Source of the DNA: Gnetum montanum
Taxonomy: Eukaryota > Streptophyta > Gnetopsida > Gnetales > Gnetaceae
NCBI GenBank assembly: GCA_015680685.1
Contig: MNCI01009267.1
Coordinates: 1,362-65,361, forward strand
DNA length: 64,000 nucleotides
Direction: 5' to 3'
The position numbers were made by a program, and so were the translations under genes. Below the pieces are notes generated by a model. The model had not been told where the DNA came from and did not search any database. It was given only the letters and a program-made list of their open reading frames with translations. Each line of letters starts with the position of its first letter. The first letter of the stretch is position 1. Positions 20,955 to 31,974 of the stretch are shown piece by piece.

Positions 20955-21515
20955 ATGGGAGCCTGTGCGCCTTCATCATTGGGAGCCTGTGCGTCTTCAT
21001 CATCAAAACCGCCCGGCAACGACGAGGAGCCAAATCCTGCACAGAAACAGAGCAGCCAGGGAACAGCATTGGTGGTGTTCATGGGCAATGATCATCAGCA
21101 GGAGCAGCAGCAGAAATGGAAACTTGTGAGCAACACTGTTGTCTACGCCAGCGAATTTCCAAATCATGTTGTGAGCGAGGCATCAGCGTTATGGCCGGAC
21201 AATATCATTTGTGTGGAGGCTCCTGCTCCTTCGCTGTACCAGCTGAGGTACGGTGAAATCTTCTACGCCATTCCTGTGCGCAGGCTTGGCACCGTTTTCA
21301 CCAACGATGATCTGCGTTCGCTACTGCAGCGCTCCCTTGACGCCATGGACGATTCTCCATCTCTCTTACTATCTAAGCTGCAGGAGGACGAGCCACAGCA
21401 TAGTTCTGGACCGAATAGGGATTCGGAGATGCCTTGTTTGAAGATCGCGACCAAGTCTCATTTGTCACCTGTGGCTGAATGTGATTCTGAGTTCGAAGGA
21501 CACCAAGAGGGCTAG
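20955..21515 (+). CDS. PADRE/DUF4228 domain protein
   Basis: This is an intact 186-aa protein in one exon and the only intact recognisable host gene here. Its N-terminus MGACAPSS has Gly2 and Cys4, as in N-myristoylated and palmitoylated proteins. The block is duplicated (MGAC and LGAC), caused by a 24-bp DNA repeat at 20,956-21,004. Residues 21-36 are low complexity. The PADRE core runs from about 38 to 131: LVVFM at 39-43, KLVSNTVVYASEFPNHVV at 56-73, GEIFYAIPVRRLG at 100-112, and DLRSLLQRSLDAM at 119-131. The C-terminal 55 residues are acidic and Ser-rich with no known domain. The family is plant-specific, linked to pathogen and stress response, and biochemically uncharacterised. The start is the first in-frame ATG and gives the family-typical MGxC start. 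A broken relative lies at 39,553-39,945. Confidence 0.85.
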   Translation: MGACAPSSLGACASSSSKPPGNDEEPNPAQKQSSQGTALVVFMGNDHQQEQQQKWKLVSNTVVYASEFPNHVVSEASALWPDNIICVEAPAPSLYQLRYGEIFYAIPVRRLGTVFTNDDLRSLLQRSLDAMDDSPSLLLSKLQEDEPQHSSGPNRDSEMPCLKIATKSHLSPVAECDSEFEGHQEG

Positions 21516-22777
21516 CTGCTTGATTAGATCTGCTGTTGGATAGTAGAAAGATATGGTATGAGTTCAGAATATTACTTCCCCGTAAAATTTTGGAAGAAAT
21601 CAACCAACTTTAAGATCATCCACATATGTTTTGTGAAACATGTTTAACCTAAGTGAATTTCCTTTACAAAATTCTGGTTTAAGTGATTAATGAATTGCGT
21701 GAGAAATTTGTAGTTTGTACTTTGTACTGATCTTGCACGGTGCTTTTAGCGTCTAAACTCTGGTTTTACTCTTTCTTTGAATTTTTTTAAAGGGTTCACT
21801 CATTTCATTATAAGTACAACGAGGTTTGGTGTATGGTATACTGGTTTTCTATAGATTTTTTCTCAAAACTAATATGTTGCTTTCATTCCATTTTTTTGTT
21901 TGGCTACTCGGTTTTTTCTTTCCTGCACCACTACACCACTACTTGGATTTATAATTTTTATTCTCAAAGAGCTGAACTTTTGTTTTATGATTCAACTTTC
22001 CACTACACTTTAAGGAACTAATTCTTGATTCTTGTCAAGAATATTGTTGATGCAAAAATTTGGGCCAAAAGGCAAACTAACATGACACCTCTTAAATACT
22101 TGATTTTGCAAGGCTATTGCCTATGTCACCTTGCTTATGGGCATGGCTACCTCAGGAATAAAATCAGTAAATTTGAAAATATTAAATTATTTTCAAACAG
22201 AAATGTTGAAGATGAAATAATTTAGAAAGATCATAATATTAAAAAAAAATAACATGAAACATAGAAAAAAGAGAATTTAGCATATTTATTAATGCCTACA
22301 GGTAGCCATGGCGGCAGTGCATAGTAGTTGCAACAATCGATAACTTGCTTGCACACAACAACACCCTCAAGTAATGATTAATGGCAGCAACAAAAACAAG
22401 CATCCAACATAGACCGATTGCAGGTAACAATACTAACACTAAGTAGTGAGTTGCACATAGCAACAGCAACACTATTATTAAAAGGGAAAAGGAGTATAGG
22501 ATGAGGAGATGGTGGAAATGAACAGAATGAAAGGAAGAAAGAAAGAAGAAACAAAATATGAAAAGCAAAATAGAGAAGCCAAGAGACTTTTCTTTCTCCT
22601 CTCTTGATTATCATGTTCATCTATGTGTTTGGGATTTTATAGCCCTTACATTCTTCTCCTCCTTATTTTTCTCTTTGAAAGAGAAGCATGGCTGCTATGT
22701 GTCTTAGAAAGTGAAGCATGGGTGCCAAGTGTCTTTACACATGGGAGCTGGAGATATGGTTCATCTTCAACTGATTC
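21516..22777 (+). other. 3' region of the PADRE gene and unassigned DNA
   Basis: This is AT-rich sequence with only short hydrophobic or low-complexity frames (for example 22,296-22,620 minus). I see no motif or splice pattern that supports a second gene. Confidence 0.5.
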
Positions 22778-22847
22778 TTATGTTTTTTGGTCACAATTTT
22801 CTTGCTTTTCTCTTATGTTTTTTGGTCACAATTTTCTTGCTTTTCTC
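22778..22847 (+). repeat. Perfect 35-bp tandem duplication
   Basis: Two identical copies of a 35-bp unit (TTATG...GGTCACAA...TTTTCTC) occur at 22,778-22,812 and 22,813-22,847. It is a recent local duplication. Confidence 0.9.
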
Positions 22848-23317
22848 TGTACTTGACACCTATTAAGCAAAGATAAAGAAAATCAAAGTATCATAAAAGT
22901 CCATAAATATAGAAAGAAATATGTAAAGCTTACATAGAAGCTGATGGAAAATTCAGATCGGATTTTAAAACAAATAGTGATTATTAAGGGCTCTCAGGAA
23001 ATTGATATGGGCATCCTTGAAAAAGCAGCTAACAACAAACCATGTTAATCATTGCCCAGGATGGCAAATAATCTTTCTGCCAACTTACAAACACAGACCA
23101 AATTTTGTGTTTACTGCAACATTCATAACATCAATTTAATCAAAACTTTCCTATATTATATTGCCAATTATACCAAGTTTACCCAAATTTCCTATAACTT
23201 ATTACAGTGAAGCCACACCCTGTAAATATAGGTGGCCATTATTATTAAGAGGAAATTAAAGAAACAGAGAGAAAGGTATGGACCATCCTCTAGCCTTTGC
23301 TTGACTTGCCACCATCA

Positions 23318-23363
23318 CAAAACTGAGCAGCATGCAGCTACAAAACTGAGCAGGATGCAGCTA
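23318..23363 (+). repeat. 23-bp tandem duplication
   Basis: CAAAACTGAGCAG and GATGCAGCTA-type units are repeated at 23,318-23,340 and 23,341-23,363 with one mismatch. Confidence 0.85.
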
Positions 23364-23578
23364 CTAAGTAGCAGGCCATAGATCTGTCATTTCATATGCA
23401 GCTAAAAAAAAGTTGCGAAGTTGAAGATAAATAAGCTTATCACAGCACCTGCAATGATTCCTTCCAGGAAGGCTTCCAATGGCCTTCAATGGCTTGCTTG
23501 CTCATGAGAGCCGCCATGGATATGTACTGATCAATGATAAATAACAAAACAAACTGGAAGCAATGCGGGAAATTAGCT

Positions 23579-24361
23579 TCAGATGTGTAAAAGAAGGAAG
23601 AACATGATCTCGGAAAAAATGATTCCAAAAACAAGAACCACAGCAAATTTCAGCAGCACCACTGGATAATCTGCATTAAAGAACCGCCACAGACCATCGC
23701 ATGCATGTATGAGGCAGGGTGTTGCACAGGGCACGCGAGGGAAGGTTTCGGTGAAAGAGATGAGGCTGGGCAGGCATAGGCAGCATATGGCGCCTGGAGA
23801 AGCTCCGTAGCCGGGGTGCATGTGTCTTCTTCGCTCTGTGGATTGGCGTGGAGAAGAGTGTGTGGCAGCCGAGGTTGTGTGGCCTTCTTCCAGTGCTTGA
23901 GGAGGTGGGAGGAAGAACAGTAGCACGAGGCAGCAAGGCCAATAGAGACGACATCGTGGCATGAGCGTGGGCAGTGAGGAAAACGCAACTGTGCGGCGGT
24001 AGCGAGGGTTTCTTACCGGAGCAAGCAAGGGTTGGCACGCATGCATGGGTTGGCACGATGGCAAGGACGGAAGGCGAGGTAGCCGGCAGTAGGTGTTGTG
24101 AAGGACACACAGACGAGGGTTTCGGCAACGGCCCAGACGGCAATGGCGAGTGACCATTGTTGGATGCACAGAGATGGCACAGGGCATGGCAGGGGACACA
24201 GTGACGAACAGAAGCACAGCAGTGGCACCACAACAGTGGTGACGGCAATGTAGAAGGGGCATGGTAATATGGAGGTGCATAGGGAAGAAAGCAACGCCGC
24301 GGAGGCAGAATTTTGGTGCATGGCAGGTGAGTGAGGGGCATTGGCATGGTGTGATTTGCAA
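23579..24361 (-). other. GC-rich island with long minus-strand frames, no recognised product
   Basis: The island (about 23,690-24,350) is clearly richer in G+C than its surroundings. All three minus-strand frames are open for 100-260 codons: 23,579-24,361 (260 aa), 23,676-24,389 (237 aa) and 24,013-24,321. The predicted peptides are rich in Cys, His, Pro and Leu, which is what a GC- and pyrimidine-biased sequence gives by chance. I recognise no domain. It may be a CpG-island-like promoter or first exon, or a non-coding RNA. It is too uncertain to call a gene. Confidence 0.3.
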
Positions 24362-25257
24362 CTGCCAGAAAACTAGATTTAATTTTCAATCATGATTTTT
24401 TAAACATTTTCTGCTATTGACAGCCTGTTAGAACTTAAGGTAGGTATTGTAATGGAAGGATAAGGCACCGGAGGTTGGCCTCAACATCAAGTCCAACCAA
24501 ATCAACAAAGAAAGCATGGAGCGTTCTACCAAAGTTTTTTTTTAAAACTAAATATATACTATATCATAAATACTAAATATATACACTAAATATATACCAT
24601 ATCATAAATACATATATTAGTACATAATAGTTATGATTATTCTAGATAAAATGTAAAGCTAATATTACATGCCTCTAGAAACATACTTAAAGAAGTTAAT
24701 TTAAGGCTTTAAGGATTTTATTGAGAGACATAAATAGACCCAGGTACTATCATGCAGCTCTTCAATACATACATTAATAAATTTAATCATGATATCCTTG
24801 GTGGTCTGAGTGAAAAGAATTGAACCAATTATTATTATTATTTTATTGAAGGAAAGGAAGTAACTCTAGCTATGTGCCATCATTATGAACTCAGAGAGTA
24901 ATCACTATAAATTATGGTTGAGCATGAGAAAGAATGAACTTTGCATTCCAACAATGGGATGCTAGCTAAAATTCTTTCTAGCACATCGCAAATTCCTCAC
25001 ATTGAGTTATCTCAACACAATCTGGAATGGATCATCCATGGAAATAACTCAAAATTATACATGTCATCTTAAACAAATGCAACCCAAAGGACAATGCCAT
25101 GGCATCAAGTCAACTTCAAAAGTAGTACCATAAAACAACATATGGGTACTAGGTAACTTAATAAGATATGATCCTTATGACCTAGCCTCAAGGAACTCAT
25201 TTTTACATGTAGTTAATGAAGAAAGAAAGAATTACAAGGATTCCCATAATCTATAGA
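24362..25257 (+). other. Unassigned AT-rich DNA
   Basis: It holds imperfect tandem ATATAT/ACTAAATATATAC-type repeats near 24,545-24,610 and an ATT microsatellite near 24,828-24,842. No coding signal is seen. Confidence 0.5.
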
Positions 25258-26191
25258 TGATGAGCAATGGAAGGTACCCCTGCATCCAACCATACGAATC
25301 ATGAAGCGATCTAGTTGAATTCCGTGGACTCTTTAGTTTTTGGTACACTAGTCTTCTAGAAAGTGAACCTTGCCCTAAAGTCGTTCATTGTCTTCCCAAT
25401 TACACTTGTGATGCTCATGGTATGATTAAGTGTAATTGAGGCATATGATTTTTATTGTTTTATGTTTTATGGTTTTAGTGCTTAAAGAGAGAGATGGAGT
25501 AAATTGAGAACTAATTTAATTTAATTATTTAACTAATCTCTAATTAGTCCTAACATAAGCATCTGGTCCCACTTTCCGTACAGATTCTAAACCCATGTAT
25601 CCATTGTTGGGTCACTAAGCGCTATGCTACTAGATGCACTAAGCAATAATGCTGCTGGGATTAGCAAGCAAATATGTGTTTACGCTCGAAGCAATTGTAC
25701 TTATGTATTTAATTTATTAAGATTATCTTACTTAAGTACTTAATTATCTTAATTATTGAAAAATATTAAATAAATAACTAAAAGCATTACATTCATAATA
25801 AAACATCTTAAACTATCCATAATGCTAAAAGGTTTATCAAGAAGCTCAACTTTATTGTCGTACACACTGGTGTCATTAAGGTACAATAGTGCTTGAATAA
25901 AGATCTGTACACTCAATGACTCCTACTGTGGGCACTCAAGAAAATATTCTAACTTTTGAATGTAAAAATTGCAAGAGCTCAACTACTACTATGACTTGAA
26001 TGATGCATAAACATGTCTAAGAACTCGTACTTATAGTTTTTGTTATAGCACTATGTTGACGGGGCCCCATAGATGTAGCAAACACTAGATTGATGCGGCC
26101 CCATCACTAGGGCAACACCATGTAAATGGGGCCTCATTGACAAGGCCATGTCAATGAGGGCTAATCGATGTGACACTTTGATGCTTTATCA
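25258..26191 (-). mobile_element. 3' LTR of element C1
   Basis: This is a 934-bp LTR on the minus strand, bounded on the + strand by TGATGAGCAATGG at 25,258 and TTTATCA at 26,191, then TACCCCCAC (polypurine tract on the minus strand). Its first 20-30 bp (GGTACCCCTRC..CAACCATACGAAT) match the A LTR. The U3 has no GATATC dyads but carries repeated GGCCCCAT and ATCGATG-like units at 26,050-26,170. A TATA-like CTATAAGTA lies near 26,025. Confidence 0.85.
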
Positions 26192-27785
26192 TACCCCCAC
26201 AATTGAATGAAAACTTGTTCTTGAGTTCCTTTAGAAAATTGGGAAGCTATGAGATTATTGATTGACTCTTAACAAAACAAACTAACTTGAAAAAATTGGG
26301 GGATCGAGTGTACGAATCAACAAATTAAAAAAATCATAGGGATCATCATACAAAATTAAACACCATGACATGACTATACAAAAATTGGATAGCACATCCT
26401 TTGATGACATAAAGATGATGGAGAAAATTAGATAGTCCTAGGCAATGGAGGCTCCTAAGGTTTTGAAAGACCTTTATTTTCTCCAAGCACGTGCGATAGC
26501 TAAGGCAACTGAAGCTATCTTGCTATAGCTACAACCATTGGTGGAAGGTGAAAGGCATCAAGTAATGCCTTCATCTTCTCCTCCTTACTCCAAGGATCAT
26601 TCACAGTCGATGCAACATCACTAATGTGGGCTAGAATGAGGACATCCCATGGATAGGTCATTATCAAGAACATATCATTTACATTGACAAACTACGTAAC
26701 AAACTATTTATGTTCAATGTTGAATGCCTTAATTACATTCTATAGCTCCTGGTAGTCATTCATTCTCCTAGCTAGGTTCTTGATAGTGGATCATTGATTA
26801 GTGAATAATGCTTTGAGAACTTCAAGTTCAACATTTTCCATTATAAGCTTTTGTTTGGTGTCCTTGTGATGCTTGAACTTGGCCTCATACAATAGGTATG
26901 AGCTGGCCACTTGCTTTTCTAACTCATATTATGGTTATCTGATAGTCAACATGGCCAAATCTGCATAACAAAGATTGACAAGCTCAATATACTCCATCAT
27001 CTCTTCAATCTGTAGCTCCTTCATGTGGATTAGGTGTCTATCCCATCAATGATGGGTTGCCACACTTCTTTTCCTTGCTAGAGCTATTGTAGGGTTTCAT
27101 TCACTTTTTCCTTCACCAACTGGATGTTTTTTTCATTTACTTCCTTTTGTAGACTGACATGTTCTTTGTAATGGTCCTTGCCTCTCTTAAATTTGAGAAC
27201 CTTTGATTTTCAGGTGGCTACCTTGATCATAGTCTTCTAGCGAAGGGCACAGACCACCTCCATGGAGAGATTCATATTTTTTTGCTACCAGTCTCCTCAA
27301 TTCTATGTTTACTATGGCTAGTTGCTCTTGCTATTGATGGATGAAATCTATTAGCTGTTGCTTATGCACATCAACATTTTACAGGTGATGGTTCTCTGCA
27401 GTCAATTACACATTCTCCTGGTGGGTCTGATCCAAAGCCTTTTGAATTTTACGCTATGTGACCTTTGTCAAAAGTCAGTAGAACACCATCATCTCCATTG
27501 CACCTTCAAGCACTCTTGACTTAGTGTGAAATTTTTCCATAGCTTCATCTCTTGTTATTACTAGGTTGAGGAATGCAAGGTCCACAATTTGGTTCCTTAA
27601 TTCAATAACTTCCATAGCCATTCTTTCATTCAATTCTTTGGCTATTTTGAGTTGCCCCTCCAATATGATGTTCTTGCCCCTTTCCTTAAGTAGCTCTAAC
27701 TAGGTTGCTATAATATTGTTCAAAAGGTCAAAGACATCCAAAAGTAGTTGCCTGATTCCTACCAATTAGTCCAGTAGTTCTTCAT
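26192..27785 (-). pseudogene. Element C1 ORF2, C-terminal half (broken)
   Basis: Read on the minus strand this is the coiled-coil half of an ORF2 related to that of A and B. The only longer open piece is 27,475-27,663 (EGQLKIAKELNERMAMEV). It runs toward the polypurine tract and LTR at 26,191. The 5' half of the element (gag, spacer, PF20167-like domain, 5' LTR) is missing. At about 27,785 the sequence flips into the plus-strand element C2. Confidence 0.6.
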
Positions 27786-27789
27786 GCTA

Positions 27790-29034
27790 TGCTACATTTA
27801 TAACAAAATGGCTCAAGCACAAAATGAACACTTGGCTATGGAGGTTGTCAAATTAACAGCTCATCTTACTAATCTCATACTCTTCAACCCTACACTAACA
27901 AGAGATGAAGCTTTTCATCAACTTCAAGATAAACTCAAATAGGTTGAGGAAGGGATGATGACAATTATCTTTTGCTAGTCCATGGCCAAGGCTAAAACAT
28001 ATTCATTTCAAAAGAACTTGATCTAGATGAACTAAGAGAATGAGATGCTGATTGCAAAAAATAATTACCTATAAAATGTTGATAAGCAAAAACAAAAAAT
28101 TGCAAAAATTCATCCATCAACAATAGGAGTAGCTAGCCAAGGTAAACACTAAGCTTAGGAGCTTGGCAACAAAGAATAGAAATTTCTCCATGAAGAAATT
28201 TTGAGTCTTACACCAAAAATCTATGATTGAAATTACCGCCTGGAAGAACAAGGTTCTCAAATTTGAGAGAGTCAAATATCACTATAGAAATTAGGTTGTC
28301 CTATAGAAATAAGTAAACGAAAAACACATCCAGATGGCTAAGGTAAAAGTTAATGAGACCCTCCAACAACTCCAGTAAAGAAGAGAGGTATGGCAACCTA
28401 TCATTAACGAGATAGATGCCTACAACAAAGTAGAGATTTACATGAAGGAGTTGCAGATAGAAGCAATGATTGTGTACATGAAGCTTCCCAATTTCTAATA
28501 CGCAAACCTAACAATGCTGACTATCGTATGATCACAGTTAGAGTTAGAAAAGCAAGTGGCCAACTTGAACTTGTTGTACAAGGTAGAGTTCAAACACCAT
28601 AAGGATACCAAGCAAAAACTTGAGATTGCAAATGTTGAACTTGAAGTTCCCAAGGCAAGATTCATAGATCAAAGATCAACTCCTAAGAACCTTGTTAAAA
28701 GAAAATGACTACCAAGAATTATAAAATGCAATCAAGGCATTTGACATCAAAAGAAAACAATTTGCTACCTAGCTTGTCACGATCAAGGAGTTGTTCTGAA
28801 CAATGCCCTTTTATTGGGATGTGCCTATTTCAGCCCACATTGATGAAGTTGCATGGATCGTGGATGATCCTAGGAGTAAGGAGAAGAAGATGAAAGCATT
28901 GTTGGATTCTTTCTATCTTCCACCAAAAGTTGCAATAGCAGGAGGATAACCATAACAACCTAAACCACCACATCCACCTAAAGCAAGAGAGGGCCCCTCA
29001 GAATCTCTAGAGCCTTTATTGCTTGGGATTGTTT
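27790..29034 (+). pseudogene. Element C2 ORF2, C-terminal half (broken)
   Basis: This starts near the same homologous point as C1 but on the plus strand. Both arms share the pattern around GCTATGGARGTTRT and ACAAGAGATGAAGCT. Near 28,617 the peptide QKLEIANVELEV matches KLEVANSELEV of element B. Near 28,810-28,900 FWDVPISAHIDEVAWIVDDP and KEKKMKALLDSF match the conserved ORF2 tail. The aligned stop is TAA near 29,032. Many stops interrupt it. Confidence 0.65.
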
Positions 29035-29268
29035 AAACTTCTCCATCATCTTCACATCATTAAAGAATAATTTTTTTATTAAATTTTATCCTAGTGTTCA
29101 ATTTTGTAGTCTTGAACACCCAAAAAATTTCTAATGATTATATGTCTATACACTTAGGCACTTAGTGTTTGTTTGTGTTTGTTGTATGTCTCTCATCAGT
29201 TAATAATTCCATACCTTCTCAAATTTGGAAAGAACTTGAGGATGAGTTTTCATTCAATTGTGGGGGTA

Positions 29269-29856
29269 TGATGATTCATGGATTGGCTGTGTCGACTGGG
29301 TCCTATCAACTAGGCCTCGTCGACTAGGCCCTATTGATGCATGATTTGATGCATTGACGTGGCCCCATCGATGTAGTATTTGTTTTCACCTATAAATATG
29401 TGCTCACCCATCTTGTTTATGGCATGTCTTATCATAGCTATAGGAAAACTCTTGCAATTTTATCATTTGAAAGTTAGAATATTTTTCTAAGTGCCCATAG
29501 TGGAAGTCAAGAGTGTATGGATCTTTATTCAAGCATTGTTGTACCTGAGCACAATAGTATGTGCCACAATAAAGATGAGCTTTTTCATAAACCTTGCAGC
29601 ACTTGGAAGTAGATTAATTATTTATTTTTGTATATAATGTTTTATGAAATTTTCTTTAGTGCTTTAAGTAATTAAATAATTAATTAGGCTAAACTAAGCA
29701 AGATTAAATAGTAATTAATGAAACACATAAGTACAACCACTTCAAGCATGTTCATGATGCTTGGTAATGCTAGTAACGCTTAACGTTTGGTAACCTAATA
29801 GCATTATACATGTTCAGGATGTGTACAGAAAGTGGGACTAGATACTTATGTTAGGA
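29269..29856 (+). mobile_element. 3' LTR of element C2 (truncated)
   Basis: It begins TGATGATTCATGG directly after GTGGGGGTA. The U3 carries GTCGACTAGGCC-type repeats and a GGCCCCATCGATG unit, then TATAAATA at 29,391-29,398. It aligns with the C1 LTR up to the text GATACTTATGTTAGGA and is cut at 29,856, losing about 300 bp of U5. The break is exactly where the 43-bp repeat shared with 18,590 begins. Confidence 0.8.
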
Positions 29857-29949
29857 TTTTTATTGAACCTAAGATGATTGAATAATCCTCTAATGATGAT
29901 TCCTATGTGTTATTTAGAATAAATTTTTCCTATGTGTTATTACTAAAGA

Positions 29950-30640
29950 GCTTAATTTGTATTGAACTATATAAATTTTGAATAGTATATAGAAGTTTCC
30001 TATGAATATTAATATCTTACAACCTCCAAAATTTATACAGAATAATAAAGCCATAAGCTCTAAAAAAAATCCACAAAGTAGAGATGAACGTTAGTAGACA
30101 GTCTTTTATCTTAGTTCATACACTACCTTAATGTAATCAAGCGATCTACTATGAAGTGATGTTGTCTAAAACTTTCTTGTGAACTTGCCTAAACATTGTT
30201 GAATTTTACCTAACTATATAGCCTTCTCTCAACGATATCATCTAATAATGTTGCAAGAAGGTGGCTAGTCATAATGAGCCTATTATTGTTAAGGTTATTT
30301 CTATCACATTTTTTAAACAACATTGCTGTTTTATTGATGTATTAATCTTCAAGAAGCCCATCTTGGAGAGTTATATTTAAAATCTTGGAAACTTTTGTAC
30401 AAACCATGGTTTCTCCTCATTTAAGAAACTCTACATACAAGCTTGAAGCATCTTTTTCTTTGCTAAAAGGTAGTTGAGTTAATGCTTCTTCTATCACAGT
30501 TTGAGTGATGCATAGAGGTGCTTGAGAGGTGGGGTAGATATGGATAACTTATTTATGTTTAAAGAAAGCTTAAAAGAAATTAGTAATAGCTAAAAAGTTA
30601 TAATTCCAACTTATTTAGTCTTGTTGATGAAAAAGTTATC
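29950..30640 (-). pseudogene. LINE reverse-transcriptase relic
   Basis: On the minus strand, pieces of a non-LTR RT can be read: ITQTVIEEALTQLPFSKEKD (near 30,510-30,450), then CDRNNLNNNRLIMTSHLLAT, and near 30,150 QESFRQHHFIVDRLITLR, followed by FVDFF. These match the RT order 'KGDRNNLNNYR...SHLLAK...GFR..HSTVDHLITLR...CFVDF' of jockey/L1-like plant LINEs known to me. Frameshifts and stops are many. The ends are not defined. Confidence 0.6.
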
Positions 30641-31124
30641 AAAATGCCTTAGGATTCTTCTTAATCATATTGAGGAGCTGTGCTTAATGCTCCTTGATAA
30701 ATTTTCTTTCTTTTCTTTACTGTATAAGATTCTTGTATGTTTTAATGCCCTCTAGATTATCATTAGCTCTTTTAACATATAATCATACTTATATACACTT
30801 AGTGTCAAACCATAAATTTTTTCTCCTAACTTTTAACAATGATGTCACATTGGAGGTAGCCACTACTAAAACTTCTATAGTGTTCTAATCACCTTTAGTG
30901 CAAGCCCAAAGTCTATTGACTTCCTCTTAATATTATTGTACTACTTCTTTGTTAATCTAATAGTATATATTCTTTTGCTTCACCTACCATATACCTTTGA
31001 TATTGAAAATGATATGATAATGTTGTGATTCATCTATTACTAACAACCAAATTAAAAATTATGTATAAATTTTCATCAGTGCAAACAAGTACGTTAATGA
31101 CTAATTTCTTTTAAGAATCTTCAA

Positions 31125-31155
<31 letters not shown>

Positions 31156-31974
31156 GGGTATTTGGAAATACCATTGAGAACTAAAAGAACAAAACTTTCT
31201 TCCCAAAAGATTAATTCTTGGCCAAATCTATTTGTAGAAATATTAGGAGAAACACATGTGTATTTCTCATATACCAAACAATTGAAATCTATTCTATACT
31301 AATCCAAAAGTGGAACTTGTTTAGAAATAATGCTAGCATTAAAATCTCAATGAATAGTTACTTTTCTAGTATGAGCAACTTTAGTAATATCTAAGCTAGT
31401 ATTATGTTTGTTAATTGTCTTTACAAAATTAGACATAAATCACTTGCATCACTACATGAAATGGAAAGGTCAAAAATCATTTGTAAATTATTTTAATGTT
31501 AAACTATCTCATATTAGAATAAATGGTTTTGCAAGCAAAAAATAAAAAAAAAGTTATTCTTTCTCTCTAGTCTATTTAGGAATTCTATTTTTCCTTTCAA
31601 TGTATTATATGAAAATATATTTGAAATTTTCTCTTTCATGCTCCCTGCTATGAACTTGTTCCTAATTTTTCTAAGAACACAAGGACTCAAACAAGTTTAG
31701 AATAATGAATTCTCAATACTATGGTTTCATAAATTAGATTCTTCTAATGAATAGTTCATCCCATTCATTTTATTTAAAAACTAGTTAAGTTTTATTTGCA
31801 TAAAAGATTTGTAGGCCCATAAATTCAACTCATTTCTATTGCCTTATTTACTTTCTATATTTCACTTCTTCCAAATTTCAGGTTGAGATGTGAAATATTT
31901 AAATTTATGAATCTAACCACACATAACCTAAGTGTACCAAAAATTCATGAATCCAACCAAATATGTCTTAAACA
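30641..31974 (+). other. Unassigned AT-rich DNA with an (AT)n tract
   Basis: The dinucleotide run occupies about 31,125-31,151. No gene is supported; the frame at 30,694-30,888 has no recognisable features. Confidence 0.5.

Noticed and set aside
22296-22620. Hydrophobic minus-strand frames
   Set aside because: They are Leu/Phe-rich because of T-rich sequence, with no homology, start context or neighbours to support a gene.
23440-23646. 68-aa minus-strand frame as a small membrane protein
   Set aside because: No recognisable family, and it overlaps the end of the GC-rich frames; chance is the simpler explanation.
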